Assembly (NCBI RefSeq): GCF_001269345.1
Contig: NZ_CXOP01000002.1
Coordinates: 1,178,853 to 1,242,852 of the forward strand
Reading direction: 5' to 3'
DNA length: 64,000 bases
Source: Limnohabitans sp. 2KL-27
GTDB lineage: Bacteria > Pseudomonadota > Gammaproteobacteria > Burkholderiales > Burkholderiaceae_C
The notes beneath the pieces were generated by a model. The model did not search any database. It had not been told where the DNA came from and saw nothing but the letters and a program-made list of their open reading frames with translations. Below, one piece after another: positions 45,899-54,875 of the stretch. A program made the translations under genes and the position numbers. The number at the start of each line of letters is the position of its first letter. Within the stretch, counting starts at the first letter, position 1.

Positions 45899-48610
45899 TC
45901 AGGTGCTGCTCAGTGCGCGGTTGATGACTTCGCGCACGTCGTTCGACAGGTCTGCTTTGGAAGCCACCCGCTCGATGGCCACTTTGGCCGCGCTGCGGTA
46001 GGGCTCGGCCAAGCGGCTCCAGCGGTCCATCGCACGGGCCAGGCGGGCTGCTACTTGCGGGTTGATGGCGTCGAGTGCCAGCACCTGTTCGCTCCAATAC
46101 ACATAGCCCGCCGCGTCGGCGCGGTGAAATCCGGCCGGGTTGGCGCTGCAGTAGCTGAAGATCAGGCTGCGGGCGCGGTTGGGGTTGCGCAGGCTGAAGT
46201 CGGGATGAAGCATGAGCTGGCGCACGCGGGGCAACACATCGCCAGCCCGATCAGGAGCCCCGGCTTGCAGAGCAAACCATTTGTCAATGACCAGCGCTTC
46301 GTGCTGGAACAGCTTGTGGAAGAGGGCCAGGGCCTCTTGGGCCAAGGCATGTCCGCTGATCACCAGCGCCGACAAGGCATTGAAGCGGTCGGTCATGTTG
46401 CCAGCGTCTTTAAATTGCTGGTAGACACGGCCTGGGGTGACGGCGTCGCCGCTGTGCACGGCGGCCACACACAGCATGCCCATGGCCAGCCCAGCCAAGG
46501 CGCGGCGGCCACTGGACTTCGCATCGGGGGAATAAGCGCCATTGTGCTTGTGGGCTTCCCAGGCCCATTGCCAGTCGGCTTCCAAAGCTGTGGCCAGTTG
46601 TCGGCGCATGTTTTCCCGCAGCGAATGCACGCGTTGCGGGTCGACAATGTCGAGTTGGTCGGCCATGTAGTTTTCGCTCGGCAGCGTCAGCGCCAAGTCT
46701 TTGAAGGCCGCATCCAAGGAGGGGTGGCGCAGCACGTTGCGCAGCGCCGCCACCAAGGCGTCGGACAGCACAGCTTGGCCCGTCAGATCCTTGTTTTGCT
46801 GGATCGCGTCAATGGCGCTTTGCAGCATCAGGCGCTGACCGGCTTCCCATTGGTTGAACGGGTCACTGTCGTGGGCCAGCAAAATGAGCAAATCGTCTGG
46901 GGACAAACCGTCTTCCAGCACCACGGGTGCACTGAAACCCCGCAGCAGCGAGGGCACGGGCTCGCTGTCGATGTTGACGAAGGTGTAGCTGGCGCTGGCT
47001 TCGGTCAGCACCAAGGTTTGTTGCGGCAACACGTCGCTGGAACCTGCCAACTGCAAGGGCAATGCCACGCCATGTCGGCTGAGCAGGCCCAGTGTGACGG
47101 GAATCACGAACGGCGCTTTGCGTTCTTGGTCCGGTGTGGCCGGACAGCTTTGGCTCAAGGCGAGCGTGTACGTGCGCTCGGACGCGTTGTAGCTGCCGGT
47201 CGCTTGCAAACGGGGGGTCCCCGCCTGGCTGTACCAATGTTTGAAAGTGCTGAGGTTTTGCGCCAAGGCTGAGCCAGGGTTGGCATCGGCAATGGCCTGA
47301 GCGAAATCGTCGCAGGTCACGGCCTGGCCGTCATGCCGCTCAAAGTACAGCTTCATGCCTTGGGCAAAGCCGTCCCGGCCCTGCAAGTCAGCAGGGGTGG
47401 CCACCAGCGTTTGCATCATGCGAACGACCTCAGAGCCTTTTTCGTAGATGGTGACGGTGTAGAAGTTGTTGATCTCGACGTAGCTGTCAGGCCGTACCGG
47501 GTGGGCCATGGGGCCCGCGTCTTCAGCGAACTGCACGGTGCGCAGCACGCGCACGTCTTCGATGCGCTTGACAGCGCGGGCGCTGGCAACGCCCGCCATG
47601 TCCTGGCTGAACTCTTGGTCACGGAAAACCGTCAGGCCCTCTTTCAGCGAGAGCTGGAACCAGTCGCGGCAGGTGATGCGGTTGCCTGTCCAGTTGTGGA
47701 AGTATTCGTGACCGACCACGCTTTCGATGTTGCCGAAATCCATGTCGGTGGCGGTGGCCGGGTTCGCCAACACGTATTTGGTGTTGAAAATGTTCAGGCC
47801 CTTGTTTTCCATCGCGCCCATGTTGAAGTCGCTGGTGGCGACGATCATGAAGCGCTCCAGATCGAGCGGCAGGCCAAAGCGCGCTTCGTCCCAGGCCACA
47901 CTGGCCATGAGTGAGTTCATCGCGTGCTCGGTCTTGTCCAGATCGCCGGGACGCACAAACACTTGCAGCAAATGTTCGGTGCCAGAGCGGCTGAGGATGC
48001 GCTGTTCGCGTGCCACCAACTGGCCGGCGACGAGCGCGAACAGGTAGCAGGGCTTTTTGTGGGGGTCCACCCATTTGGCAAAGTGGCGTCCGTCTTCCAG
48101 TGCCCCTTGCTCAACCAAGTTGCCGTTGGACAGCAGCACCGGGTATTTGGCCTTGTCGGCGCGCAAGGTGACGGTGTAGCTGGCCATCACATCCGGGCGG
48201 TCCAGGAAGTAGGTGATGCGTCTGAAGCCCTCGGCCTCGCATTGCGTGAAAAACGTGCCTTGGCTGACGTACAGACCCATCAGCTGGGTGTTCTTTTCCG
48301 GGTTGCAGGTGGTGAAGATTTCGAGGTCAAAGGCCTCTGGGCCTTCGGGCAGATTTTCCAGCACCAGCTGGTTGCCGTCCATCTTGAACGAGGTGCCACC
48401 GCCATTGACCAGCACACGGGCCAGGTTGAGGTCTTCGCCATCCAGGCGCAGCGCTTGTGCCGCCACGTCCGGGTTGCGGCGCAGGCGCATTTTGTTCAGC
48501 ACGCGGGTCTTGGCCGGGTCTAGGTCAAAAGTCAGATCGACCGTGTCGATCCAGAAAGCCGGGGCGGCATAAGCCTCCCGGTGAATCGCGGTGGGTTGTC
48601 CTTCACGCAT
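45899..48610 (-). CDS. pepN: Aminopeptidase N
   Basis: Cytoplasmic zinc metalloaminopeptidase of the M1 family (903 aa, close to the 870 aa of E. coli PepN). The exopeptidase motif GAMEN lies in FNMGAMENKGLNIFN, the zinc site HEYFH in VVGHEYFHNWTGNR, and the third ligand in LKEGLTVFRDQEF. ATG 48610 is chosen with AGGACT eight bases upstream; a GTG directly before is also in frame. It lies downstream of prfB, separated by a REP-like hairpin. Confidence 0.96.
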   Translation of the reverse strand: MREGQPTAIHREAYAAPAFWIDTVDLTFDLDPAKTRVLNKMRLRRNPDVAAQALRLDGEDLNLARVLVNGGGTSFKMDGNQLVLENLPEGPEAFDLEIFTTCNPEKNTQLMGLYVSQGTFFTQCEAEGFRRITYFLDRPDVMASYTVTLRADKAKYPVLLSNGNLVEQGALEDGRHFAKWVDPHKKPCYLFALVAGQLVAREQRILSRSGTEHLLQVFVRPGDLDKTEHAMNSLMASVAWDEARFGLPLDLERFMIVATSDFNMGAMENKGLNIFNTKYVLANPATATDMDFGNIESVVGHEYFHNWTGNRITCRDWFQLSLKEGLTVFRDQEFSQDMAGVASARAVKRIEDVRVLRTVQFAEDAGPMAHPVRPDSYVEINNFYTVTIYEKGSEVVRMMQTLVATPADLQGRDGFAQGMKLYFERHDGQAVTCDDFAQAIADANPGSALAQNLSTFKHWYSQAGTPRLQATGSYNASERTYTLALSQSCPATPDQERKAPFVIPVTLGLLSRHGVALPLQLAGSSDVLPQQTLVLTEASASYTFVNIDSEPVPSLLRGFSAPVVLEDGLSPDDLLILLAHDSDPFNQWEAGQRLMLQSAIDAIQQNKDLTGQAVLSDALVAALRNVLRHPSLDAAFKDLALTLPSENYMADQLDIVDPQRVHSLRENMRRQLATALEADWQWAWEAHKHNGAYSPDAKSSGRRALAGLAMGMLCVAAVHSGDAVTPGRVYQQFKDAGNMTDRFNALSALVISGHALAQEALALFHKLFQHEALVIDKWFALQAGAPDRAGDVLPRVRQLMLHPDFSLRNPNRARSLIFSYCSANPAGFHRADAAGYVYWSEQVLALDAINPQVAARLARAMDRWSRLAEPYRSAAKVAIERVASKADLSNDVREVINRALSST

Positions 48611-48638
48611 CACATGAGTCCTGTCTTGATCGTTGCGC

Positions 48639-48703
48639 CGTCATCGCGAGCGCAGCGTGGCGATCCAGAGCATCTGGACTGCCGCGCTTCGCTCGCAGTG
48701 ACG
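48639..48703. repeat. REP-like palindromic repeat between pepN and prfB
   Basis: Two 30-bp arms, 48639-48668 and 48674-48703, are complementary at 24 positions with a 5-bp loop. The arms follow the pattern CGTCAT-x-GCGAGCG-x-AGCG...GGC...TCCAG, which belongs to a type of dispersed extragenic palindrome seen in many bacterial genomes. It fills most of the 136-bp pepN-prfB gap. The terminator-like strength of the stem could separate the two genes. Confidence 0.75.
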
Positions 48704-48746
48704 AGTTGGGAAGCATCTTTGCTCGTGTCGCCCCTTGGCATGGCCA

Positions 48747-49851
48747 TCAGAGGCCTTGTTTCAGTGAGGCTTCGATGAACGCATCGAGGTCGCCATCGAG
48801 TACCTTTTGGGTGGCCGAAATTTCGACGTTGGTGCGCAAATCCTTGATGCGGCTGTTGTCCAGCACATAGCTGCGAATCTGGTGACCCCAGCCCACATCG
48901 GTCTTGGTGTCTTCCAGCTTTTGCTGCTCTTCTAGGCGCTTGCGCATCTCGAAGTCGTACAGGCGCGAGCGCAGGCGTTGCCAAGCCACATCGCGGTTGC
49001 TGTGTTGGCTGCGTCCATCTTGACACTGCACCACGATGCCCGTGGGGATGTGCGTCAAGCGCACGGCCGAGTCGGTTTTGTTGATGTGCTGACCGCCCGC
49101 GCCGCTGGCACGGAAGGTGTCGGTGCGCACATCAGACGGGTTGATGTTGATCTCGATCGAGTCGTCGATTTCGGGATAAACAAACAAGGATGCGAACGAG
49201 GTGTGGCGACCGCCCGATGAGTCGAAGGGGCTCTTGCGCACCAAACGGTGCACCCCGGTTTCGGTGCGCAGCAAGCCAAAAGCGTACTCGCCCTCGATCT
49301 TGATGGTCGCGCCCTTGATGCCGGCGGTGTCGCCCGGGGTTTCGTCTTCCACCGTGGCTTTGAAGCCCTTGCGTTCGGCGTACTTGATGTACTGGCGCAG
49401 CAGCATGCTGGCCCAGTCGCAGGCTTCTGTGCCGCCTGCACCGGCTTGGATGTCGACAAAGCAATTGAGCGGGTCGGCCTCATGGCGGAACATGCGGCGA
49501 AATTCGAGGTCTTCCACGAGCTTGGCCAGTTTGGCCGCTTCGGCTTCGATGGTTTGCAGGCCTGCATCGTCGCCTTCTTCCTTGCTCATCTCGAAGAGTT
49601 CAAGGTTGTCGGCCAACTCGCTCGTCAGGTTGGTGATGGTGACCACCACGCTGTCGAGCGCTTTTTTCTCTTTGCCCAATTCTTGGGCTTTCTTGGGGTC
49701 GTTCCAGACCGAGGGATCTTCGAGCGATGCGTTGACGGTTCTCAGCCGTTCGGATTTGGCATCGTAGTCAAAGATACCCCCGTAACTCGTGGGTACGAGC
49801 GGTCAGGTCTGTGAGGGATGCGCCGATTTGGTTGATGTGTTCTGCGTCCAT
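48747..49851 (-). CDS. prfB: Peptide chain release factor 2 with programmed +1 frameshift
   Basis: Releases nascent chains at UGA and UAA (367 aa after frameshifting). The first 27 codons start at ATG 49851 and end at an in-frame TGA at 49768-49770; the rest, in the +1 frame, runs to 48747. The total length of 1105 nt is 3n+1, as required. The shift site reads CGGGGG TAT CTT TGA C, with a Shine-Dalgarno-like GGGGG upstream. The codon-recognition tripeptide SPF is in [11 protein letters not shown] and GGQ is in GAGGQHINK. The signal lets low RF2 levels increase RF2 synthesis. Confidence 0.96.
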
Positions 49852-49922
49852 GGGGAAAGTGTCCGGTTCGGTAAACCGGGCATTTTCTCATGAGTTGGCC
49901 GAGTACAAGTCGAAGTCAGGCC

Positions 49923-50453
49923 TTAAAACTGACGTCCGTAAGAGAACATCAGGGCCGCATTGCCCAAAAACTGGAGTTGCACCGAATCGTGCGGGGTCAG
50001 TTTGTAACCCACTGCCGGGATGACGGCCGGTGAAAAGCCGTTGTGGTTGAGGGGGACCTTGTTCTCATAGGGGGACACGTAGCCATACATGATCCCACCC
50101 GTGACTTTGGCGAACAACTGGGGCACACCCCACAAGTTGTTGAACTGCTGACCGGCATAAACGTACACCGAAGGCTGCCCAAACGAGTTGCTGAAAAAGC
50201 TGATCCCGCACAAGCGGTCACCGGGCAGTTGCTCGTCCAAGGCCACCAGCACCACTTTTTTGTGCTCCGGGTTGTTGCTGAAGTGGTGGGTGTAGGGCGA
50301 GAAGGTGATCTCTCCCCGGTGCGCGGGCGCTGGTGCCCCTTTGACGGCCAAAAAGTCAGGGCAGTAACGGATGGATGAATCGGCGTGCGCCGTAGAAAAC
50401 AAGATCGACAAGGCCGCAGCCAAGCCAAAGCGGGATAGGGAGAAGAGGGGCAT
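49923..50453 (-). CDS. Putative secreted or outer-membrane beta-barrel protein
   Basis: A 176-aa protein with a signal peptide MPLFSLSRFGLAAALSILFSTAHA (about residues 1-24) and a C-terminal phenylalanine, QF, after alternating hydrophobic residues, as in outer-membrane barrels. Segments ITFSPYTHHFSNNPEHKKVVLVAL, SFFSNSFGQPSVYVYAG and NHNGFSPAVIPAVGYKL are recurring in betaproteobacterial relatives that I recall as misleadingly annotated phosphate or glycerol phosphate transporters. A PagP-like fold is possible. The function is unknown. The gene is alone, between prfB and the alpha/beta hydrolase gene. Confidence 0.7.
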   Translation of the reverse strand: MPLFSLSRFGLAAALSILFSTAHADSSIRYCPDFLAVKGAPAPAHRGEITFSPYTHHFSNNPEHKKVVLVALDEQLPGDRLCGISFFSNSFGQPSVYVYAGQQFNNLWGVPQLFAKVTGGIMYGYVSPYENKVPLNHNGFSPAVIPAVGYKLTPHDSVQLQFLGNAALMFSYGRQF

Positions 50454-50497
50454 GGCCAACAGTCATCAAAACTAAAACAAGCCGATTTTAGGTCCTG

Positions 50498-51412
50498 TCA
50501 GGCCATGAACTTTTCGAGCACAGCCGCCAAAGCCTCTGCTTGGTCATGGTGCAGCATGTGCCCAGCGTCCTGAATCACGGCTTTTTGGAGGTTGGGCACG
50601 GACTTCAGACGTTCGTGAAACTCGGCCAATGTGTATTTGCCTTTCCACCACTGGCTGAGCGAGTCGTCAGAGGCCTCTACCACCAGCACGGGGGCACTGA
50701 TGCGGCGGTACATGGCCAGCGCTTCTTCGACGTGGAACAGATACGGGTTGACCACCTTGTGTGCCGAGTCACCGAGGATGCGCCACTGGCCATCTGGGCC
50801 CGGGTGGGCCCAGTGCTGCGCCAGCCAGTCGGCTCGGTCCTGGCCCAGGCGACGGTTGGTCTTCATCAGCCGGGCTGCGACACCCGCGGCGTCGGGGTAG
50901 GCTTTGAGCGTGTTGTCGCCTGCGCGTTGGGCTTTGAGCTCGTCGAGCCACTGGGCCATGCGATTGGGTGCTTGGCTAGGCTGTGTGGCGGCCATGCCAA
51001 AGCCTTCGAGGTTGACCAGGCGGCGGATGCGCTCGGGACGGGTGCCCGCGTACATCATGACCACGTTGCCGCCCATGCTGTGCCCGACCAGATCAATGGC
51101 TTGGCCGGGGTAGAGCGCATCCAGCAGGGCATCCAGATCGGCCAGGTAATCGGGGAACCAGTAGCTGTCGGTGGGCGGGGTCTCGGTGAGGCCGTAACCG
51201 CGCCAGTCCATGGCGATGATGGGGCGTTGGCTGACAAAAGCTTCGCTGAAGGCGTCGACCATGAACTGCCAGGAGGCGGCCACGTCCATCCAGCCGTGGG
51301 CCAGCACAAGCGGCGTCGCGCCGGGTGTCGGGGTGCCCCATTGGCGTACGTGGTAGCGGCAGCTGCGCAGCGGCAACCAGTGGCTTTGTGATTCGCGTAA
51401 AACTTGGTACAT
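50498..51412 (-). CDS. Alpha/beta-fold hydrolase
   Basis: An esterase/lipase-like protein of about 304 aa. The nucleophile Ser112 is in DLVGHSMGGN, the oxyanion region is VLAHGWMDVAASWQ, and the catalytic His is in IQDAGHMLHHDQ. Start is ATG 51412; ATG 51424 is an in-frame alternative. It is divergent from the acyl-CoA synthetase gene with only 25 bp between start codons (13 if the earlier ATG is used), so the promoters must lie inside the opposing coding regions. The substrate is unknown. Confidence 0.87.
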   Translation of the reverse strand: MYQVLRESQSHWLPLRSCRYHVRQWGTPTPGATPLVLAHGWMDVAASWQFMVDAFSEAFVSQRPIIAMDWRGYGLTETPPTDSYWFPDYLADLDALLDALYPGQAIDLVGHSMGGNVVMMYAGTRPERIRRLVNLEGFGMAATQPSQAPNRMAQWLDELKAQRAGDNTLKAYPDAAGVAARLMKTNRRLGQDRADWLAQHWAHPGPDGQWRILGDSAHKVVNPYLFHVEEALAMYRRISAPVLVVEASDDSLSQWWKGKYTLAEFHERLKSVPNLQKAVIQDAGHMLHHDQAEALAAVLEKFMA

Positions 51413-51437
51413 ACTTTCGATCATAAGGAGACAAACG

Positions 51438-53207
51438 ATGAGCGTCAGTCGCAACCAGGACCGCCCGAGCCCTGTCACCCCTGACCGCTATGCGGCCATT
51501 CACCAGGGCTTTGTCTGGAAAGTGCCCAAGCGCTTCAACATGGCGCAGGCTTGTTGCGGCCAGTGGGCTGCGCAGCCCGCCACGGCACGGCGAGTCGCCA
51601 TCTGCGAGCATGTGGCCGGCCAAGGCCTGGGCCAAAGCTGGACATTTGAGCAGCTGCAAACGGCGGCCAACCGCCTGAGCCGGGTGTTGCAGGGTCTGGG
51701 CGTACAACGTGGCGACCGGGTGGCGATTGTGTTGCCCCAGCGCTTTGAAACGGCCGTGGCCTACATGGCCGTGCTGCAAATGGGGGCGGTGGCCATGCCG
51801 CTGTCCATGTTGTTTGGGCCTGAGGCGTTGTCCTTTCGCATCAACGACAGCCAAGCCCGCGTCGCAGTGTGCGACGAGTCCACCGTGCAGGCCCTGCAGC
51901 AAGCTCGGCCCGATTGCCCCGGCTTGCAAAGCCTGATCGGTGTGGGTTCGGCGGGCGCGCAGGCCGACCTGGATTACACGCAGGCTGTTTTGAGTCAGGC
52001 GGCGACGTTCAAAGCCGTGAGTACCCTGGCAGAAGACCCGGCGGTGCTGATCTACACCAGCGGCACCACGGGCAACCCCAAGGGCGCGCTCATCCCGCAC
52101 CGGGCACTGATGGGCAACCTGACGGGTTTTGTGTGCAGCCAGAACTGGTTTGGTTTTGACCCCTTTGACGCCAGCCGCCCTTCCAAAGCGGTGTTCTGGT
52201 CACCGGCCGATTGGGCCTGGACCGGCGGGCTGATGGACGCCTTGCTGCCCAGCTTGTACTTTGGCAGGCCCATTGTGGCCTTCAACGGGCGTTTCTCGCC
52301 CGAGACGGCGTTCGAGATTTTGCAAAAGCACGGCGTCACCCACACCTTTTTGTTCCCCACGGCGCTCAAAGCCATGATGAAGGCGGTGCCCAACGTGAAA
52401 TCCCGCTACCGCCTGAAGCTGCAAGCCATGATGAGTGCGGGCGAAGCGGTGGGCGACGCGGTGTTTGGCTATTGCCAAAAGCAGATGGGTGTCACGGTGA
52501 ACGAAATGTTCGGCCAGACAGAAATCAACTACGTGGTGGGCAACTGCGCCCGCCTGTGGCCTGCCAAACCGGGCAGCATGGGCAAGGGCTATCCGGGTCA
52601 CCTGGTCGCGGTCATCGACGAGGCCGGGCAGCAGTGCCCGCCGGGTACAACCGGCGAAGTGGCCGTGAACCGCTTGGATGTGCACGGCCAGCCCGATCCC
52701 GTGTTCTTTTTGGGCTACTGGAACAACGACAAAGCCACCCAGGCCAAATACACGGGCAACTGGTGCCGCACTGGCGACATGGCGGTGGCGGACGCGGACG
52801 GCTACCTCTGGTACCAGGGCCGCACCGACGACATGTTCAAGGCAGCCGGTTACCGCATCGGGCCGGGCGAGATCGAGAACTGCTTGGTCAAGCACCCCGC
52901 CGTGGCCAACGCCGCCGTGGTCCCCAAGCCCGACGCCGATCGGGGCGCGGTGGTCAAGGCCTATGTGGTGCTGTCGCCCGACTGGCTGGCCCGCAGGCCC
53001 ACTGGGCCCGGCCAAGCCAGCTTTGACGACGAGGTGCGCCGCGAACTGCAGGTTCATGTGAAGGGTTTGTTGGCCCCCTACGAATACCCCAAAGAGATCG
53101 AGTTCATCGACCAGCTGCCCATGACCACCACCGGCAAGGTCCAGCGGCGGGTGCTGCGGCTGCAGGAAGAAGCACGCGCGACAGCGCTGCAGGCCCAAGC
53201 GCGTTGA
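51438..53207 (+). CDS. AMP-forming acyl-CoA synthetase
   Basis: Adenylate-forming enzyme (589 aa) activating a carboxylic acid as its CoA thioester. The P-loop LIYTSGTTGNPKGAL, the SPADWAWTGG segment, NEMFGQTEINYVVGN and the C-terminal TTTGKVQRR with the catalytic lysine follow the order of short- and medium-chain acyl-CoA synthetases. The start is ATG 51438 after AAGGAGACAAACG. The downstream AKR gene follows after 79 bp. Acyl specificity cannot be told from the sequence. Confidence 0.92.
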   Translation: MSVSRNQDRPSPVTPDRYAAIHQGFVWKVPKRFNMAQACCGQWAAQPATARRVAICEHVAGQGLGQSWTFEQLQTAANRLSRVLQGLGVQRGDRVAIVLPQRFETAVAYMAVLQMGAVAMPLSMLFGPEALSFRINDSQARVAVCDESTVQALQQARPDCPGLQSLIGVGSAGAQADLDYTQAVLSQAATFKAVSTLAEDPAVLIYTSGTTGNPKGALIPHRALMGNLTGFVCSQNWFGFDPFDASRPSKAVFWSPADWAWTGGLMDALLPSLYFGRPIVAFNGRFSPETAFEILQKHGVTHTFLFPTALKAMMKAVPNVKSRYRLKLQAMMSAGEAVGDAVFGYCQKQMGVTVNEMFGQTEINYVVGNCARLWPAKPGSMGKGYPGHLVAVIDEAGQQCPPGTTGEVAVNRLDVHGQPDPVFFLGYWNNDKATQAKYTGNWCRTGDMAVADADGYLWYQGRTDDMFKAAGYRIGPGEIENCLVKHPAVANAAVVPKPDADRGAVVKAYVVLSPDWLARRPTGPGQASFDDEVRRELQVHVKGLLAPYEYPKEIEFIDQLPMTTTGKVQRRVLRLQEEARATALQAQAR

Positions 53208-53285
53208 CGCGTGACAAAATCAAGCGATATCTCCTTGCCCCGTGTGGGGAACACCAAGGGGCTTGAATTCAACACAGGACACACC

Positions 53286-54347
53286 ATGAAACTCGTACAA
53301 CTCGGTCAATCCGACCTGCAAGTGACCCCCATCTGCTTGGGCACCATGACCTTTGGCGAGCAAGTCAACGAGGCTGACTCGCACGCCATCCTGGACCGAT
53401 CGCTCGAAGCCGGGATCAACTTCATCGACACCGCCGAGATGTACGCCGTGCCTGCCACCGCAGCCACTTGCGGCTTCACCGAAACCTACATTGGCAACTG
53501 GTTTGCCAAAAATCCAAGTGCCCGCCAGAAACTGGTCTTGGCCACCAAGGTCGCCGGCCCCTCGCGTGGCATGCCTTGGATCCGCGAAGGCTCGGGCATG
53601 ACCGGTCAGGACATCCTGAACGCCTGCGACGCCAGCTTGCGCCGCCTGCAAACCGATGTGATTGACCTTTACCAAATCCACTGGCCCGAACGCCATGCCC
53701 CGGTGTTTGGCATGACCTATTTTGATCCGGCCAAGGACAAGTCGGTCACCTCGATCCACGAGCAGCTCGAAGCCTTGGCCAAATTGGTCCAAGCAGGCAA
53801 GGTGCGTTACATCGGCTTGTCCAACGAAACGCCCTACGGCGTGCACGAGTTCGTGCGCCAGGCCGAGCAGCATGGGCTGCCGCGAGTGGCCACGGTGCAA
53901 AACCCCTACTGCTTGGTCAGCCGCACCTACGACAACGGTTTGGACGAGACCTGCTACCGCCTGAATGTGTCGATGCTGGCGTATTCTCCGCTGGGTTTTG
54001 GCTTGCTGACGGGCAAATACGACAACGCTGACCTGACGGGGCCACTGGTGCCCGATGGTGGCCGCATCGCCCGTTATGACTCGATGCGCAAGCAACGCTG
54101 GGGACGCCCGGAGGCTTTGGTGGCGGCGCGCCGCTACAACCAGCTGGCCCGCGACAACGGCATGACCCCCACCCAGATGGCGCTGGCGTTCTGCTACCAC
54201 CGCTGGAGCGTGGCCAGCACCATCATCGGCGTGACTTCGGTGGCGCAGCTCAACGATGACTTGGCGGCCTGGAGCACCCAGCTCACGCCTGAAGTGCTCA
54301 AGGCGATTGACGACATCCGTTGGGAACTGCGCGACCCCGCCTTGTGA
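53286..54347 (+). CDS. Aldo/keto reductase, Tas-like
   Basis: A 353-aa NADPH-dependent AKR close in length and motifs to E. coli Tas (346 aa). LGTMTFGEQVNEADSHAILDR, FIDTAEMYAVPATAATCGFTETYIGNW and DLYQIHWPERHAPVFG match. The start ATG 53286 lies 79 bp after the acyl-CoA synthetase stop. Substrate unknown. It precedes ybaK by 9 bp and may be co-transcribed with it. Confidence 0.92.
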   Translation: MKLVQLGQSDLQVTPICLGTMTFGEQVNEADSHAILDRSLEAGINFIDTAEMYAVPATAATCGFTETYIGNWFAKNPSARQKLVLATKVAGPSRGMPWIREGSGMTGQDILNACDASLRRLQTDVIDLYQIHWPERHAPVFGMTYFDPAKDKSVTSIHEQLEALAKLVQAGKVRYIGLSNETPYGVHEFVRQAEQHGLPRVATVQNPYCLVSRTYDNGLDETCYRLNVSMLAYSPLGFGLLTGKYDNADLTGPLVPDGGRIARYDSMRKQRWGRPEALVAARRYNQLARDNGMTPTQMALAFCYHRWSVASTIIGVTSVAQLNDDLAAWSTQLTPEVLKAIDDIRWELRDPAL

Positions 54348-54356
54348 ACTGAGGCG

Positions 54357-54848
54357 ATGGCCAAGAAAGACAAAGTCAGTGAAACCCCGGCCACGGCGCT
54401 CTTGCGCCAGCAGGGGGTGAGTTTCACCGAGCATCCCTATGAGTATCTGGAGCATGGCGGTGCCCAGCACAGTGCGCAGGTGCTGGGCATGGACCCTTTC
54501 AGCGTGGTCAAAACGCTGATCATGCAAGACCAAGACGCCAAGCCCTTGGTGGTGCTGATGCACGGCAACCGCAAAGTGTCGACCAAAAACCTGGCGCGCC
54601 AAATCGGTTTGAAGTCGGTCGAGCCCTGCGCCCCCGAGGTGGCCAACCGCCACAGCGGTTACCTGGTGGGGGGCACATCGCCCTTTGCCACGCGCAGGCA
54701 GATGCCGGTGTTCATCGAAGAAAGCATCCTGGCTTTGCCACGCATCTGCATCAATGGCGGCAGGCGCGGTTATCTGGTGGGCATGGACCCGCAGGTGTGT
54801 GTGCAACTGCTCGGTGCACAGCCCGTCAATTGCGCGCTGGCAGAATGA
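54357..54848 (+). CDS. ybaK: Cys-tRNA(Pro) deacylase YbaK/EbsC
   Basis: Trans-acting editing enzyme (163 aa) hydrolysing mischarged Cys-tRNA(Pro). ETPATALLRQQGVSFTEHPYEY, VVKTLIMQD, HGNRKVSTKNLARQIG (with the family's conserved lysine) and GYLVGGTSPFATRRQMPVFIEESI are characteristic. It is linked to the Tas-like gene upstream and plsY 27 bp downstream. Confidence 0.95.
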   Translation: MAKKDKVSETPATALLRQQGVSFTEHPYEYLEHGGAQHSAQVLGMDPFSVVKTLIMQDQDAKPLVVLMHGNRKVSTKNLARQIGLKSVEPCAPEVANRHSGYLVGGTSPFATRRQMPVFIEESILALPRICINGGRRGYLVGMDPQVCVQLLGAQPVNCALAE

Positions 54849-54875
54849 CGCCTTACAAGAACAAGGGAGATGGGG

